DNA of 45,342 bases from Bacilli bacterium (lineage in GTDB: Bacteria; Bacillota_I; Bacilli_A; ML615J-28; CAG-313): positions 1 to 45,342 of the forward strand of contig JAFTPH010000056.1 in NCBI GenBank assembly GCA_017463365.1, read 5' to 3'. A program made the position numbers and the translations under genes. Under the pieces are notes generated by a model. That model had not been told where the DNA came from, did not search any database, and saw only the letters and a program-made list of their open reading frames with translations. How positions within the stretch are numbered: position 1 is the first letter of the stretch; each line of letters opens with the position of its first letter. Shown piece after piece: positions 16,373 to 24,765 of the stretch.

Positions 16373-16831
16373 ATGGGTACTAGTTATTATTTATATTTGA
16401 AATCTGATTATGAAATCATAAGAAATTATTTTAAAACTAGAAATAACAACAATTTGTTTAATATTGGTGAGTATGATTTATTATCATCTATAAGAATTAA
16501 TATTGGAAAAAGTAGTAGTGGATGGAAATTTTGTTTACATATTTATCCGAATCATAACATTAATTCATTTAAGGATTGGCATGATATTTTAAAAAATGAT
16601 GAATACATAATTGTGGATGAATACAATAATGTTATTAGTCTAAATGAAATGATTAATATCATTACTAAAAAACCAAGAGTTTATAAAAAAGAAGACGCTG
16701 GTAAAATTATTGATAATCAGTATATTGTATCGGAAGTTGGTTTATTACAACATTCTTATCAAGGATTTATAGTTGTTGAAAATGAAACGTATGACTATTT
16801 AATATGCGATTATGGCTTATTTGATTATTGA
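16373..16831 (+). CDS. Phage-associated protein of the MGTNYY...IGKSS(A/S)GW family
   Basis: The 152-aa protein starts MGTSYYLYLK and carries the family core INIGKSSSGWKFCLHIYP, DWHDIL and YIIVDEYNNVISLNEMINIIT. I recall this pattern from small proteins in phages and conjugative elements that often have a Cys-rich insert near the N terminus; the insert is absent here. The function is unknown. It stops at TGA, which overlaps the GAGG ribosome site of the next gene, so TGA acts as a normal stop here. Confidence 0.65.
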   Translation: MGTSYYLYLKSDYEIIRNYFKTRNNNNLFNIGEYDLLSSIRINIGKSSSGWKFCLHIYPNHNINSFKDWHDILKNDEYIIVDEYNNVISLNEMINIITKKPRVYKKEDAGKIIDNQYIVSEVGLLQHSYQGFIVVENETYDYLICDYGLFDY

Positions 16832-16841
16832 GGTAATATAG

Positions 16842-18246
16842 ATGAATTTTAATAAGCTTATTGCGGAATGTTCAGATTATGATTTTAAAGAACAATTAGA
16901 AATTAAAAAACCAAAAAGTTGGTTAAAAACTGTTTCTGCTTTTGCAAATGGCATTGGTGGTACATTGTTTTTTGGAATTGATAATAATAAACAGCTTATA
17001 AATATAAATAACCCACAATTAGTGTGTGATAAAATATCAGAACTAATAAATTCAAAAATAGATCCAGTTCCAATTTATATTATTGAGCCACATAAAGAAA
17101 GAGCAAAGGGAAATGAATATGTGTACATAACTTTAAAGATTGAACCAGGGCCACGAACACCTTATTATTATTCATCAGATGGTATTAAAGAAGTCTATAT
17201 AAGAAGTGGTAATCAGAGTATTAAATCGCCAAGATATATATTAGAAGAACTAATTTTAAAAGGACAAAATAAAACATTTGATTCAATTGTTACAAACTAT
17301 TTAAAAAGTAATTATTCGTTTACTTTTTTTTGAAGCAACATATTTAGAAAAGACACTTGCTAAATTAATTGAATCTGACTATATTTCATTTTCACTTATG
17401 AACACTGATGGATATTTAACAAATGCTGGTGTATTACTTGCAGATCAAAATATATATAGACACAATAGAATATTTTGTACAAGATGGAATGGTTTAAATA
17501 AAACCTCTTTGGAAGAAGCTTCAGATGATGATGAGTATTCAGGTGGGCTTGTAAAACTTCTTGATTCAGCACTTAACTTTGTGAAAAAGAATACCAAGAA
17601 GAAGTGGAAAAAAGAAGCAAGTGGTCGAATGGAAATGCCTGAATATGATGAGATTGCTATAAGAGAAGCAATAGTTAACGCAATAATTCATAGACAATAT
17701 ACAAATGCTGGATCTGAAGTAACAATTGATATTTATGATAATCGAATTGTTATTACATCTCCTGGTCCTATGGCATCAGGTTTATTAATAAATAAAGAAC
17801 TAGAAAATAATATTCCATCAATTAGAAGAAATCCGATTTTAGCAGATATATTTGCTAGAATGAAATTTATGGATAGACGTGGTAGTGGTTTTGATAAAAT
17901 TGTTAATGGAACAAATAGACTTTTTGGTGATAATAAAAACCATGTAGAGTTCTATGCTACTGAAACACATTTTAGTGTTGTTATTTATAATGCTAATTAT
18001 CAAAATGACAAGGTAAATGACAAGGTAAATGGCAAGGTAAATGACAAGGTAAAATTATCTGATAATGCTGAAAAAATATTAAATGCTATTATTAATAAAC
18101 CATCTATAACAAGAAAAGAACTAGAACAAGTTATTGGTAAAAAAGAATCTACAGTTAATAGAGCAATAAGAGAGTTAAAAGATCAAGGATATATTGACGA
18201 AAAAGATTCAGATAAAAATGGTGAATGGAAAATCTTGAAACACTAA
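16842..18246 (+). pseudogene. AlbA_2/COG2865-type ATP-binding protein, frameshifted
   Basis: The N-terminal part (16842-17333) is the AlbA_2 domain (FKEQLEIKKPKSWLKTVSAFANGIGGTLFFGID, and VYIRSGNQS). The C-terminal part is the histidine-kinase-like ATPase region (REAIVNAIIHRQY, FARMKFMDRRGSGFDKI) and a winged helix (SITRKELEQVIGKKESTVNRAIRELKDQG). The two halves are joined by a frameshift in a run of eight T (17324-17331). Removing one T restores FTFFEATYLEKTLAKLIE and a continuous protein of about 467 aa. It could be a real mutation, a slippage switch or an assembly error. COG2865 proteins are putative regulators, some near defence systems. Confidence 0.82.
18004..18051 (+). repeat. Four tandem 12-base repeats inside the ATPase gene
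   Basis: Four units of AATGACAAGGTA (one with G for A) encode NDKV-NDKV-NGKV-NDKV, a charged linker between the ATPase and winged-helix parts. The unit keeps the frame, so copy number can vary without loss of function. Confidence 0.9.
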
Positions 18247-18342
18247 ATAATTATTTTATAGTCAATTAATGGTATTAAGAAAAATGTTTCCCAAAATGTC
18301 CTTTAGAAAATGTGGGAGTAAAAATATAAATAACAAATATAT

Positions 18343-18373
18343 GCATCAAAGTATAATGCTTTGGTGCTTTTTT
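18343..18373 (+). terminator. Terminator
   Basis: GCATCAAAG (18343-18351) pairs with CTTTGGTGC (18359-18367), with one G-T pair, followed by six T. Confidence 0.85.
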
Positions 18374-18390
18374 GTTGTAGAAGTAATTTA

Positions 18391-18475
18391 TGGAAGTTTT
18401 GTTAAAAATATGATAAAATAATTTAGAAAAACACTTCACTTTTTTTAAATTTTGTTACTATATAAGTGAAAGGAG
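18391..18475 (+). promoter_or_regulatory. Promoter and leader of sigma-like gene 1
   Basis: TGGAAG (18391-18396), 17 bases, TAAAAT (18414-18419) with TG one base upstream. The leader then carries ACTATATAAGTGAA (18457-18470) directly before the GGAG ribosome site. The same string occurs before the third sigma-like gene, and a variant before the second. Confidence 0.65.
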
Positions 18476-18483
18476 ATATCATT

Positions 18484-20040
18484 ATGCAAAATAAGAAACA
18501 ATTAAAAGAATTAATAGCTAATGAATATTTAAATAGATTCTTAACATTCTATATAAGCAAAACATCATCAGTACAAGATGCAGAGGACTTATCACAAAAG
18601 GCTGCCTGTGAATGTTTAGATGCACTTGATCGTGTTGATGAAATAAAAAATATTAATGCTTATTTTTGGAGTGTTGCTCATAATGTATATAAAAACTATT
18701 TAAATAGAAAAAATAATCATATTCTAGATGATGATTATTGTAAAATGCAAATAGCAGATATTAGTTATTATGAAGATAATGAAAAGCAAGTGTTACATAA
18801 TGATATTAGAAAATCTCTAAGTATCCTTTCAGGATTATATCGTAAGATAATAGTACTTTATTATTATCACGAATTAAAAATTAAAGATATATCCGAAAAA
18901 CTTAATATTAGCCAAGATATGGTTAAATATTATCTATCTAATGGTAAGAAAAAATTAAAGGAGATTTATATTATGAATAAAGAAATCGGTGAATTAAGTT
19001 TTAATCCTAAAGATTTTTCAATATATTATTCTGGTATTGATTTTACTAGTGTTAATGTTTGGGAGTTATTTAAAAGAAAGTTACCTTGTCAAATTGCATT
19101 AGCGTGCTATGCAAAACCTAAAACAGTTAGTGAAATTTCAAGTCAAGTTGGATGCAGCAGTTGTTTCATAGAAGATGAACTTTCAATTTTATTGAAGGCA
19201 GGAGTATTAACTCAAAAAGTAAAAGATAAGTATCAAACTAATTTTTACATTATTAGTGAAGAAGAACTTAGTATTGTTGATGATTTATATAAGAAGATGT
19301 ATAATGAGTATACAAAAGAAGTAAGTAAAGTTTTTGATGAACATTTTGAAAAAATTAAAAATACAGGAATTTATAATTATAATGCTACAATGGATCAATA
19401 TAAATGGATATTTGCAGATAGAGTAGCAGATATGGATAGAAGAAACATGTTTACAAAAGATTCTGATTATCCGAAAATCCTATCATGTGGTGCAAGAGGA
19501 CTTGTATTTGGACTAGAAGCACCTACTCCAAAAGGTACTTGTGGTCAAACTCCGACATATTTAAATAACCATACATTATGGGCTAGAGATTTATGGATGA
19601 AAAAAGGTTATAGTTCGAACCAACCTATCTTAAGGGATAAAAAAGCAGCCCAAACAGTTATTGATGTTTATAATGGAATTGTTGATGATAACAATGAAGA
19701 ATTATATGCTTATTTAATTAAAAACAATATTTTAGTAAAAGATAGCGGTGTTCTAAAAACTAATATTGCATATTTAAATAAAGAGTTTTTAGAGTTAATG
19801 AAAAACATTAATAAAGATTTATACGTTAAATTAGAAAAGTCTACTTGTGAAATTAAAGAATATCTTACTAAAGTATTTGATAAATCAATACCTAATAATT
19901 TAAAAAAATATGCAAAAGGATATGTTATTACCCTTATGCAGTTCTTTGCTGGAAACAAGATTATTGAAGAATTAATTGCTAATAATTTCTTAAATGATAA
20001 ATTAGAAAATATTCAAATAAGCTATTTTATTAATAAATAA
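18484..20040 (+). CDS. Long sigma-70/ECF-like regulator with C-terminal extension (paralogue 1)
   Basis: The first 165 residues form an ECF sigma factor. Region 2 contains SVQDAEDLSQKAACECLDAL..INAYFWSVAHNVYKNYL, and region 4 is LSGLYRKIIVLYYYHELKIKDISEKLNISQDMVKYYLSNGKKKLKE. A further winged-helix-like segment (about 205-260, KTVSEISSQVGCSSCFIEDELSILLKAGVLTQ) is followed by some 260 residues I cannot assign. At 518 aa it is more than twice the normal ECF length. The start at 18484 follows AAAGGAG. It should direct RNA polymerase to its own promoters, and the extension may sense a signal. There is no adjacent anti-sigma gene. Confidence 0.78.
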   Translation: MQNKKQLKELIANEYLNRFLTFYISKTSSVQDAEDLSQKAACECLDALDRVDEIKNINAYFWSVAHNVYKNYLNRKNNHILDDDYCKMQIADISYYEDNEKQVLHNDIRKSLSILSGLYRKIIVLYYYHELKIKDISEKLNISQDMVKYYLSNGKKKLKEIYIMNKEIGELSFNPKDFSIYYSGIDFTSVNVWELFKRKLPCQIALACYAKPKTVSEISSQVGCSSCFIEDELSILLKAGVLTQKVKDKYQTNFYIISEEELSIVDDLYKKMYNEYTKEVSKVFDEHFEKIKNTGIYNYNATMDQYKWIFADRVADMDRRNMFTKDSDYPKILSCGARGLVFGLEAPTPKGTCGQTPTYLNNHTLWARDLWMKKGYSSNQPILRDKKAAQTVIDVYNGIVDDNNEELYAYLIKNNILVKDSGVLKTNIAYLNKEFLELMKNINKDLYVKLEKSTCEIKEYLTKVFDKSIPNNLKKYAKGYVITLMQFFAGNKIIEELIANNFLNDKLENIQISYFINK

Positions 20041-20052
20041 TGATAATTTAAG

Positions 20053-20113
20053 CAGCTATATAACCTTACTGTAAGATTAATTTTCTTGCAATATGGTATA
20101 TAGCTGTTTTTTT
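20053..20113 (+). terminator. Terminator with large loop
   Basis: CAGCTATATA (20053-20062) pairs perfectly with TATATAGCTG (20097-20106), then seven T. The 34-base loop can form its own small helix. Confidence 0.75.
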
Positions 20114-20201
20114 CAAAGTTTATTATTTAAAACTTAAACTATAAAAAAATGTTTAGTTGATTGTTCAAATAATGGTTGATTTTTATTCAAATACGAGTCG
20201 C

Positions 20202-20230
20202 TTACAATTTGTTTTTGTATATGGTATAAT
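20202..20230 (+). promoter_or_regulatory. Promoter of XRE-TPR gene 1
   Basis: TTACAA (20202-20207), 17 bases, TATAAT (20225-20230) with TG one base upstream. Confidence 0.75.
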
Positions 20231-20274
20231 GTTTGTGTAGCCGGTTATAAAATATATTTGAAAGGAATAATAAT

Positions 20275-21369
20275 ATGGAAATTGGAAAAGTTATTAAAAA
20301 TGCAAGAATGAATAAAAAAATCACTCAAGAACAACTTGCAGAAGCGTTAGGTGTAACTACACAAGCAGTAAGCAAATGGGAAACTAATTGTTCTTATCCA
20401 GACATTACTTTGATTCCTTCTATCGCAAATTACCTAAATGTATCATCAGATGAACTTCTTGGTATTAAACTAGAAGAAAGAAAAAGAAATATTGATGAGA
20501 TTATAAAAAAGAATAATGAATTAATTAGTCAAAGATATTTGGATGAAAGTTTACAACTAATGACTGAATCTCTAAAAAAATACCCTAATGATGAAAGATT
20601 ATTAAATGAACTTACTAAATGCTATTGGGCAAGAATGATGATGACTTATGATAAACCTGAATTGTTTGATTATCGTCAACAACTAAAAAAATTGATTATT
20701 GAAAATGCAGAAAAAACTCTTGAAGTAGCTAGAAATCCTGAAATTATAGAGGATGCCACAATATACTTAATTCAAACATATCCAAGACTTGGTGAAGAAG
20801 GAAGATTAAAAGCACTTGAAATAGTTAATACTTTACCAGGAATTGATTATTCTAAAGAGTTAAGATTAACAAATGTTTTATCTGGTAATGATAGAAAAAG
20901 AAGACTTCAAGAAAATGTTATATTATTATTACGTTTAATTAATAAAAACTTTTCTTTTAGATTAGTTGAATTTTATGATGATATTGAAGAAAAAATTGAA
21001 ATTTTTAAGAAGAATATAGATTTAATTAAATTAATTATAGGAAATAACTTATATTGGTTTAATATTCCATGTTCAAACTTTGCTTTTGAAATTGCAGTAT
21101 ATTATGCTCAACTAAAAGATAAAGAGAATACTCTTAAGTGGTTAAATGAGTCCGCAAATTATGCGCATGCCGTTATAGATAGTCCTGAAAATGGTGAATA
21201 TGATTCTTATTGGATTAAAGGTGTAAAGTATTCAATTACAAAAATAAAAAATTACGAAGGACAATCAGACGTGTTTGAAAATAAATACTTCGATTTTATT
21301 AGAGATTTAGAAGAATTTAGTGAAGTTAAGAAAAGATATTTAAGTGCATATGGTAAAAAAAACTATTAG
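20275..21369 (+). CDS. XRE regulator with TPR-like C-terminal domain
   Basis: Residues 1-60 are a Cro/C1 helix-turn-helix (IGKVIKNARMNKKITQEQLAEALGVTTQAVSKWETNCSYPDITLIP) followed by LNVSSDELLGI. The remaining 300 residues are helical repeats (SLQLMTESLKKYPNDERLLNEL..., KEKENTLKWLNESANYAHAVID), as in peptide-responsive or protein-binding regulators. RBS GAAAGGAATA precedes the ATG. It is a single-gene unit. The C-terminal part resembles that of the next XRE gene (KYPNDERLL against NYPNDYEIM), so the two are probably paralogues. Confidence 0.82.
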   Translation: MEIGKVIKNARMNKKITQEQLAEALGVTTQAVSKWETNCSYPDITLIPSIANYLNVSSDELLGIKLEERKRNIDEIIKKNNELISQRYLDESLQLMTESLKKYPNDERLLNELTKCYWARMMMTYDKPELFDYRQQLKKLIIENAEKTLEVARNPEIIEDATIYLIQTYPRLGEEGRLKALEIVNTLPGIDYSKELRLTNVLSGNDRKRRLQENVILLLRLINKNFSFRLVEFYDDIEEKIEIFKKNIDLIKLIIGNNLYWFNIPCSNFAFEIAVYYAQLKDKENTLKWLNESANYAHAVIDSPENGEYDSYWIKGVKYSITKIKNYEGQSDVFENKYFDFIRDLEEFSEVKKRYLSAYGKKNY

Positions 21370-21414
21370 TTAAAAACTTAACTTAAAGTTAATGCATGGT
21401 TAACTATCAGTAGG

Positions 21415-21488
21415 TGGTAAATACATTTTTTTGATGATATAATATTATCGTAAACTAGTTTATGTTGTAATTAAGGCCGATATTACAA
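21415..21488 (+). promoter_or_regulatory. Promoter and two dyads before XRE gene 2
   Basis: TGGTAA (21415-21420), 17 bases, TATAAT (21438-21443). Then comes the 12-base palindrome TAAACTAGTTTA (21451-21462), and a second dyad TTGTAAT (21465-21471) with ATTACAA (21482-21488) around a GGCC centre. The same order of elements occurs at 9793-9861. Confidence 0.65.
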
Positions 21489-21529
21489 ATAAAATATAAG
21501 CAAAACTGCTTTAAGAAAGGAATGTATTT

Positions 21530-22420
21530 ATGAATATTAAAATTTCAGAAAATATCAAAAGATTAAGAAAAGCTAAAAAGATTACTCAAGAAGGACTAGC
21601 AGAAATCTTTAATGTTACACCTGCTGCCGTCAGCAAATGGGAAAACGCAGAAACATACCCTGACATTACATTGTTATTTCCATTATCACATTTCTTTGGT
21701 GTATCGATTGATGAACTTATGGGATATGATCATATGATTATAGAAGAAGAAATTAAAAAAGTTAAAGAAGAAATTCATAATGCTTGGTATGTTAATAATG
21801 ATTGGAATAAAGCCAAAGAATTAACAATTAATGCCAAATTAAACTACCCTAATGATTATGAAATAATGGTAAATTACTTATTCTTCACAACAGGTGGAAT
21901 GGCTGATAATGATCCAAATGTACTTTTACAAAACGAAAAAGAAATTATTAAAGTCTGTGATTTAATCCTAGAAGGTTGCAATGTAGAAAACTATAGACTA
22001 GAAGCTATTACATATAAAGCAAAAGTATTATATGCAAAAGGTGATGAGCAAGCTGCATTAGAACTACTTAATAATTTTCCATCATTTTATCATGCAAGTG
22101 GACAAAGAATTGAACAATTATATCAAAAAGGAACTAAAGAATACTATAATCAGTTAACATTGAATTTGTATGAATTAGCTGCGTTTGTAGGTAATAAACT
22201 TGGAAAACATATTTCATATGATAAAAAGTTATTAGATGAAGAAAAGATTAATAAAGTAGACAAATTAGTAGAGTTATATAATAGTATTTCAGATGATAAG
22301 GATTATGATGTTTTAGCAAAAATTATTAAGGATGCTATTAAAGAAGTAATGCATAGAAGTAAACAAATTGGATTTTATAATCAAGAAATAGAAAAAATAA
22401 ATAACAAAATGAAAAGATAA
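21530..22420 (+). CDS. XRE regulator with TPR-like C-terminal domain
   Basis: The 296-aa protein opens with a Cro/C1 helix-turn-helix (ISENIKRLRKAKKITQEGLAEIFNVTPAAVSKWENAETYPDITLLFP) followed by FGVSIDELMGYD. The rest is helical and repeat-like (NDWNKAKELTINAKLNYPNDYEIMVNYLF, EAITYKAKVLYAKGDEQAALELL). RBS AGAAAGGAAT precedes the ATG. Autoregulation through the dyads downstream of its promoter is likely. The effector is unknown. Confidence 0.82.
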   Translation: MNIKISENIKRLRKAKKITQEGLAEIFNVTPAAVSKWENAETYPDITLLFPLSHFFGVSIDELMGYDHMIIEEEIKKVKEEIHNAWYVNNDWNKAKELTINAKLNYPNDYEIMVNYLFFTTGGMADNDPNVLLQNEKEIIKVCDLILEGCNVENYRLEAITYKAKVLYAKGDEQAALELLNNFPSFYHASGQRIEQLYQKGTKEYYNQLTLNLYELAAFVGNKLGKHISYDKKLLDEEKINKVDKLVELYNSISDDKDYDVLAKIIKDAIKEVMHRSKQIGFYNQEIEKINNKMKR

Positions 22421-22423
22421 GTA

Positions 22424-22463
22424 AAAAAGTCAGACAGCATATTAATAAGCTGTCTGACTTTTT
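22424..22463 (+). terminator. Strong terminator
   Basis: A 15-bp perfect stem, AAAAAGTCAGACAGC (22424-22438) with GCTGTCTGACTTTTT (22449-22463). Confidence 0.93.
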
Positions 22464-22469
22464 ATTTAG

Positions 22470-22498
22470 TAGATAAAAATTTGGTTTTATGGTATAAT
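22470..22498 (+). promoter_or_regulatory. Promoter of the TGA-containing ORF
   Basis: TAGATA (22470-22475), 17 bases, TATAAT (22493-22498) with TG one base upstream. It lies 7 bases after the terminator. Confidence 0.75.
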
Positions 22499-22548
22499 AT
22501 TTACATCTGCATAGTTATTGCAGAAATAAAATAAAGGAGGTGAAAAGC

Positions 22549-22707
22549 ATGATAAAAATTGCTACCCTTCTTACTATGATAGTGGCAATCGCCTGATATT
22601 GAGTACCTGTACTTTGAGGTAAGGGAAAAGTATCTACAAAGATTGCTTACCTAGTAGGAGTCTTTGGTACTATTGTTTTGATTATAGCTTATTTTATAGG
22701 TGAATAA
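22549..22707 (+). CDS. Small two-helix membrane ORF with three in-frame TGA codons
   Basis: A strong AAAGGAGGTGA ribosome site precedes ATG 22549. The 52-codon frame ends in TAA at 22705. Its only interruptions are TGA at codons 16, 18 and 23 (22594, 22600, 22615). Read as Trp they complete a coherent protein: helix 1 IKIATLLTMIVAIAWYWVPV, a basic loop GKGKVSTK, helix 2 AYLVGVFGTIVLIIAYFIG. No TGG is used. With normal stops only a 15-aa hydrophobic peptide is made. It has its own promoter. Possible readings are a gene acquired from a TGA=Trp organism, a recoded gene, or a leader peptide with a decayed tail. Small membrane toxins have a similar shape. Confidence 0.5.
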
Positions 22708-22728
22708 TCTGCAATAGATATGACTTTA

Positions 22729-22756
22729 AGGATGGTATAAACCAATAAGCCATCCT
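22729..22756 (+). terminator. Weak hairpin before the HAD gene
   Basis: AGGATGG (22729-22735) pairs with CCATCCT (22750-22756). No T run follows, so it may be only an attenuator or mRNA-end structure. Confidence 0.4.
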
Positions 22757-22788
22757 GATTTGCTATTATATAAATTATGAGGGATTAT

Positions 22789-23403
22789 ATGAATATTAAA
22801 TGGTTATTTTTTGATGTAGGTACAACTTTAGTAAACGAAGAAAAAGCATATGACCATCGTGCTTTAGATATGATTAAAGATGTTAATATATCATTTGAAG
22901 AATTTAATAAAAAAAGAATTGAACTTGCTGAACTTGGTTTAGATGGTAATAGTGCAGCAATTAAATTTTTTAATCTAAATAAAACACCTTGGCATTCAGA
23001 AGATGAAATATTATATGAAGATACAGTCATTGTACTTGAATATTTAAAGAGTAAAGGTTATAAATTAGGTGTTATAGCAAATCAGAAAAAAGGACTAAAA
23101 GAAAGACTTGACGAATTTGGTATTTTAAAATATTTTGAACTAATAATTGCATCAGATGAAGTTGGTATATCAAAACCTGATAAAGAGATTTTTAATGTAA
23201 CAATATCTAAAGTAAACTGTATTCCACAAGAGTGTGTTATGATTGGTGATAGATTAGATAATGATATTATTCCTGCAAATCAAATTGGAATGAAAACAAT
23301 ATGGATAAGACAAGGCTTAGCAAAATATCAAGCAATTAAATTAGGTGTAGAATATTCAAATTTTGTAGTGAGTTCATTATCCGAAATTAAAGATATTTTA
23401 TAA
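22789..23403 (+). CDS. HAD-superfamily hydrolase
   Basis: This is probably a phosphatase acting on a small phosphorylated metabolite in the cytoplasm. Motif I is DVGTT (residues 9-13): the nucleophile Asp is present, but the usual second Asp is Gly, as in some HAD lines. Later motifs are present: SKPDKEIF (Lys of motif III) and MIGDRLDNDIIPANQIGM (motif IV). The start at 22789 follows GAGGG; an ATG at 22777 lacks a site. It heads an operon with a methyltransferase and a small membrane protein. Confidence 0.85.
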   Translation: MNIKWLFFDVGTTLVNEEKAYDHRALDMIKDVNISFEEFNKKRIELAELGLDGNSAAIKFFNLNKTPWHSEDEILYEDTVIVLEYLKSKGYKLGVIANQKKGLKERLDEFGILKYFELIIASDEVGISKPDKEIFNVTISKVNCIPQECVMIGDRLDNDIIPANQIGMKTIWIRQGLAKYQAIKLGVEYSNFVVSSLSEIKDIL

Positions 23404-23418
23404 TAGGAGAAATGTAAT

Positions 23419-24399
23419 ATGTTTAAATGTCCTAAATGTGGAAATAAATTAATAAATTTTAAATGTAAAAAATGTCATTATGAAATACCTATTCAAAATG
23501 GTGTGAAATATTTTTGCGAAGAAGAAAATATAAATACCAAAGATGATGGACATAAATATATTGGTTATGATGACATCAATATTCACTTTTCACCAAGCCT
23601 AATATATTGGGGACTAGATCATTATGGTATATATGGAGCTAGTGCAGAAGATATTGTTAAAAGATATGGAAAAGACATTATTGTTCTAGATTTGGGATGT
23701 GGATTAGGTTCAGCTACAATTCCATTTGCAAAAGTAGGTGCAATAGCAATTGGTGCTGATATTAGTGAAAAGATGCTAGAATTCACATATCAAAGAAGTG
23801 AAGGAAAATATGATAACTTACATCTTTGTAAAATGAATGCTTATAATTTGAATTTAGAAGATGAAAGTGTTGATGTTGTAGTAGAAAACGCAATGATTCA
23901 TTTAGTAGATAATCCAGAACAAGTATATAAAGAAATTTATAGAGTACTAAAAATAGATGGTAAGTTTATTAGGTTTACATCACCTGGACTTCCAATAACT
24001 GAAGAACAAAAACAATTATCAATAAATAGTAGAAATGCATTTAAAGATGTAAGAAACTATTATTATGAGGCACTAAAAGAGTTAGGATATGAACCCGTTG
24101 ATTTTGATAATAACTCATTTGAAATAGAAAAGAAATATTTTTATATACCACAATGTGAAGAAAACCATATTGTTTTAGATTACGAAGAAGAGTTTACTGA
24201 ATTTATGAAATTTAGAATTCATAGATTAGAACATAAAGCACATTCATTCCTACAACATATTCCAGATGATATTCATCAGGTAGCTTGGAAAAAAGCAGAT
24301 GAATATGCTAAAGAAAAATATGGAGAAAACTATAAAGAAATGAAAAGTTATTCTCATTACAATGCAGGGTATGATATATATTTAAAAAAGGAGATATGA
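23419..24399 (+). CDS. SAM-dependent methyltransferase with N-terminal zinc ribbon
   Basis: The N terminus holds two Cys pairs (CPKCG and CKKC, residues 4-19), a zinc ribbon like that of RlmA-type rRNA methyltransferases. A class I SAM-binding domain follows with VLDLGCGLGSATIPF and ADISEKMLEF, then VDVVVENAMIHLVDNP. At 326 aa it is longer than the RlmA family and the substrate is unclear. RBS TAGGAG lies 15 bases after the HAD gene. It stops at TGA. Confidence 0.83.
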   Translation: MFKCPKCGNKLINFKCKKCHYEIPIQNGVKYFCEEENINTKDDGHKYIGYDDINIHFSPSLIYWGLDHYGIYGASAEDIVKRYGKDIIVLDLGCGLGSATIPFAKVGAIAIGADISEKMLEFTYQRSEGKYDNLHLCKMNAYNLNLEDESVDVVVENAMIHLVDNPEQVYKEIYRVLKIDGKFIRFTSPGLPITEEQKQLSINSRNAFKDVRNYYYEALKELGYEPVDFDNNSFEIEKKYFYIPQCEENHIVLDYEEEFTEFMKFRIHRLEHKAHSFLQHIPDDIHQVAWKKADEYAKEKYGENYKEMKSYSHYNAGYDIYLKKEI

Positions 24400-24403
24400 A
24401 ACT

Positions 24404-24646
24404 ATGAAAAAGAAGAACCCTACAATTGGTGGGTTACAAGTCTTAGCTGGAAAAATAATGTGGATAGTAGGTTCAATTATTGTTTTATATAAACTGATTA
24501 AAAGTATTGCGGATAATAATTTTATTAATGAATGGAAGGGAATTTTATTTTTAATAGTATTTCTTGGTGGTTTTGGAACTGCATTGTATTTTGTTGGAAA
24601 GTCTCGAATTGAGCAAGCTAAAAAAGAAGAAGAAAATAATAAATAA
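24404..24646 (+). CDS. Small membrane protein (80 aa)
   Basis: Two predicted membrane helices (about residues 12-33 and 44-65) lie between a basic N terminus (MKKKNP) and a charged C-terminal tail (EQAKKEEENNK). I do not recognise the family. RBS AAAGGAG sits in the 3' end of the methyltransferase gene, 4 bases separate the genes, and a terminator follows, so it is the last gene of the HAD-methyltransferase operon. Confidence 0.65.
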   Translation: MKKKNPTIGGLQVLAGKIMWIVGSIIVLYKLIKSIADNNFINEWKGILFLIVFLGGFGTALYFVGKSRIEQAKKEEENNK

Positions 24647-24654
24647 GTATGATA

Positions 24655-24694
24655 GTCAGTTAGCCAACTTTATAATTTGGTTAGCTGGCTTTTT
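24655..24694 (+). terminator. Terminator
   Basis: GTCAGTTAGCCAA (24655-24667) pairs with TTGGTTAGCTGGC (24677-24689), with two G-T pairs, followed by five T. Confidence 0.85.
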
Positions 24695-24700
24695 AAATAG

Positions 24701-24729
24701 TAGAAATAAATGTAGAAATGTGGTATAAT
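24701..24729 (+). promoter_or_regulatory. Promoter with no gene behind it
   Basis: TAGAAA (24701-24706), 17 bases, TATAAT (24724-24729) with TG one base upstream. No plus-strand gene follows before the insertion sequence. It may drive a small RNA or a unit cut off by the insertion. Confidence 0.65.
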
Positions 24730-24765
24730 AAACATAAATAATCAAGTAAACATAAATAATCAAGT
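24730..24765 (+). repeat. Two perfect 18-base tandem repeats
   Basis: AAACATAAATAATCAAGT occurs twice in tandem (24730-24747 and 24748-24765), directly after the -10. A related ATCAAGTAAA-ATTAAAAAA string lies at 45221-45241. Confidence 0.9.

Noticed and set aside
18004-18051. CRISPR-like repeats
   Set aside because: The units are 12 bases, in frame and without spacers; no CRISPR array or cas gene was seen in the window.
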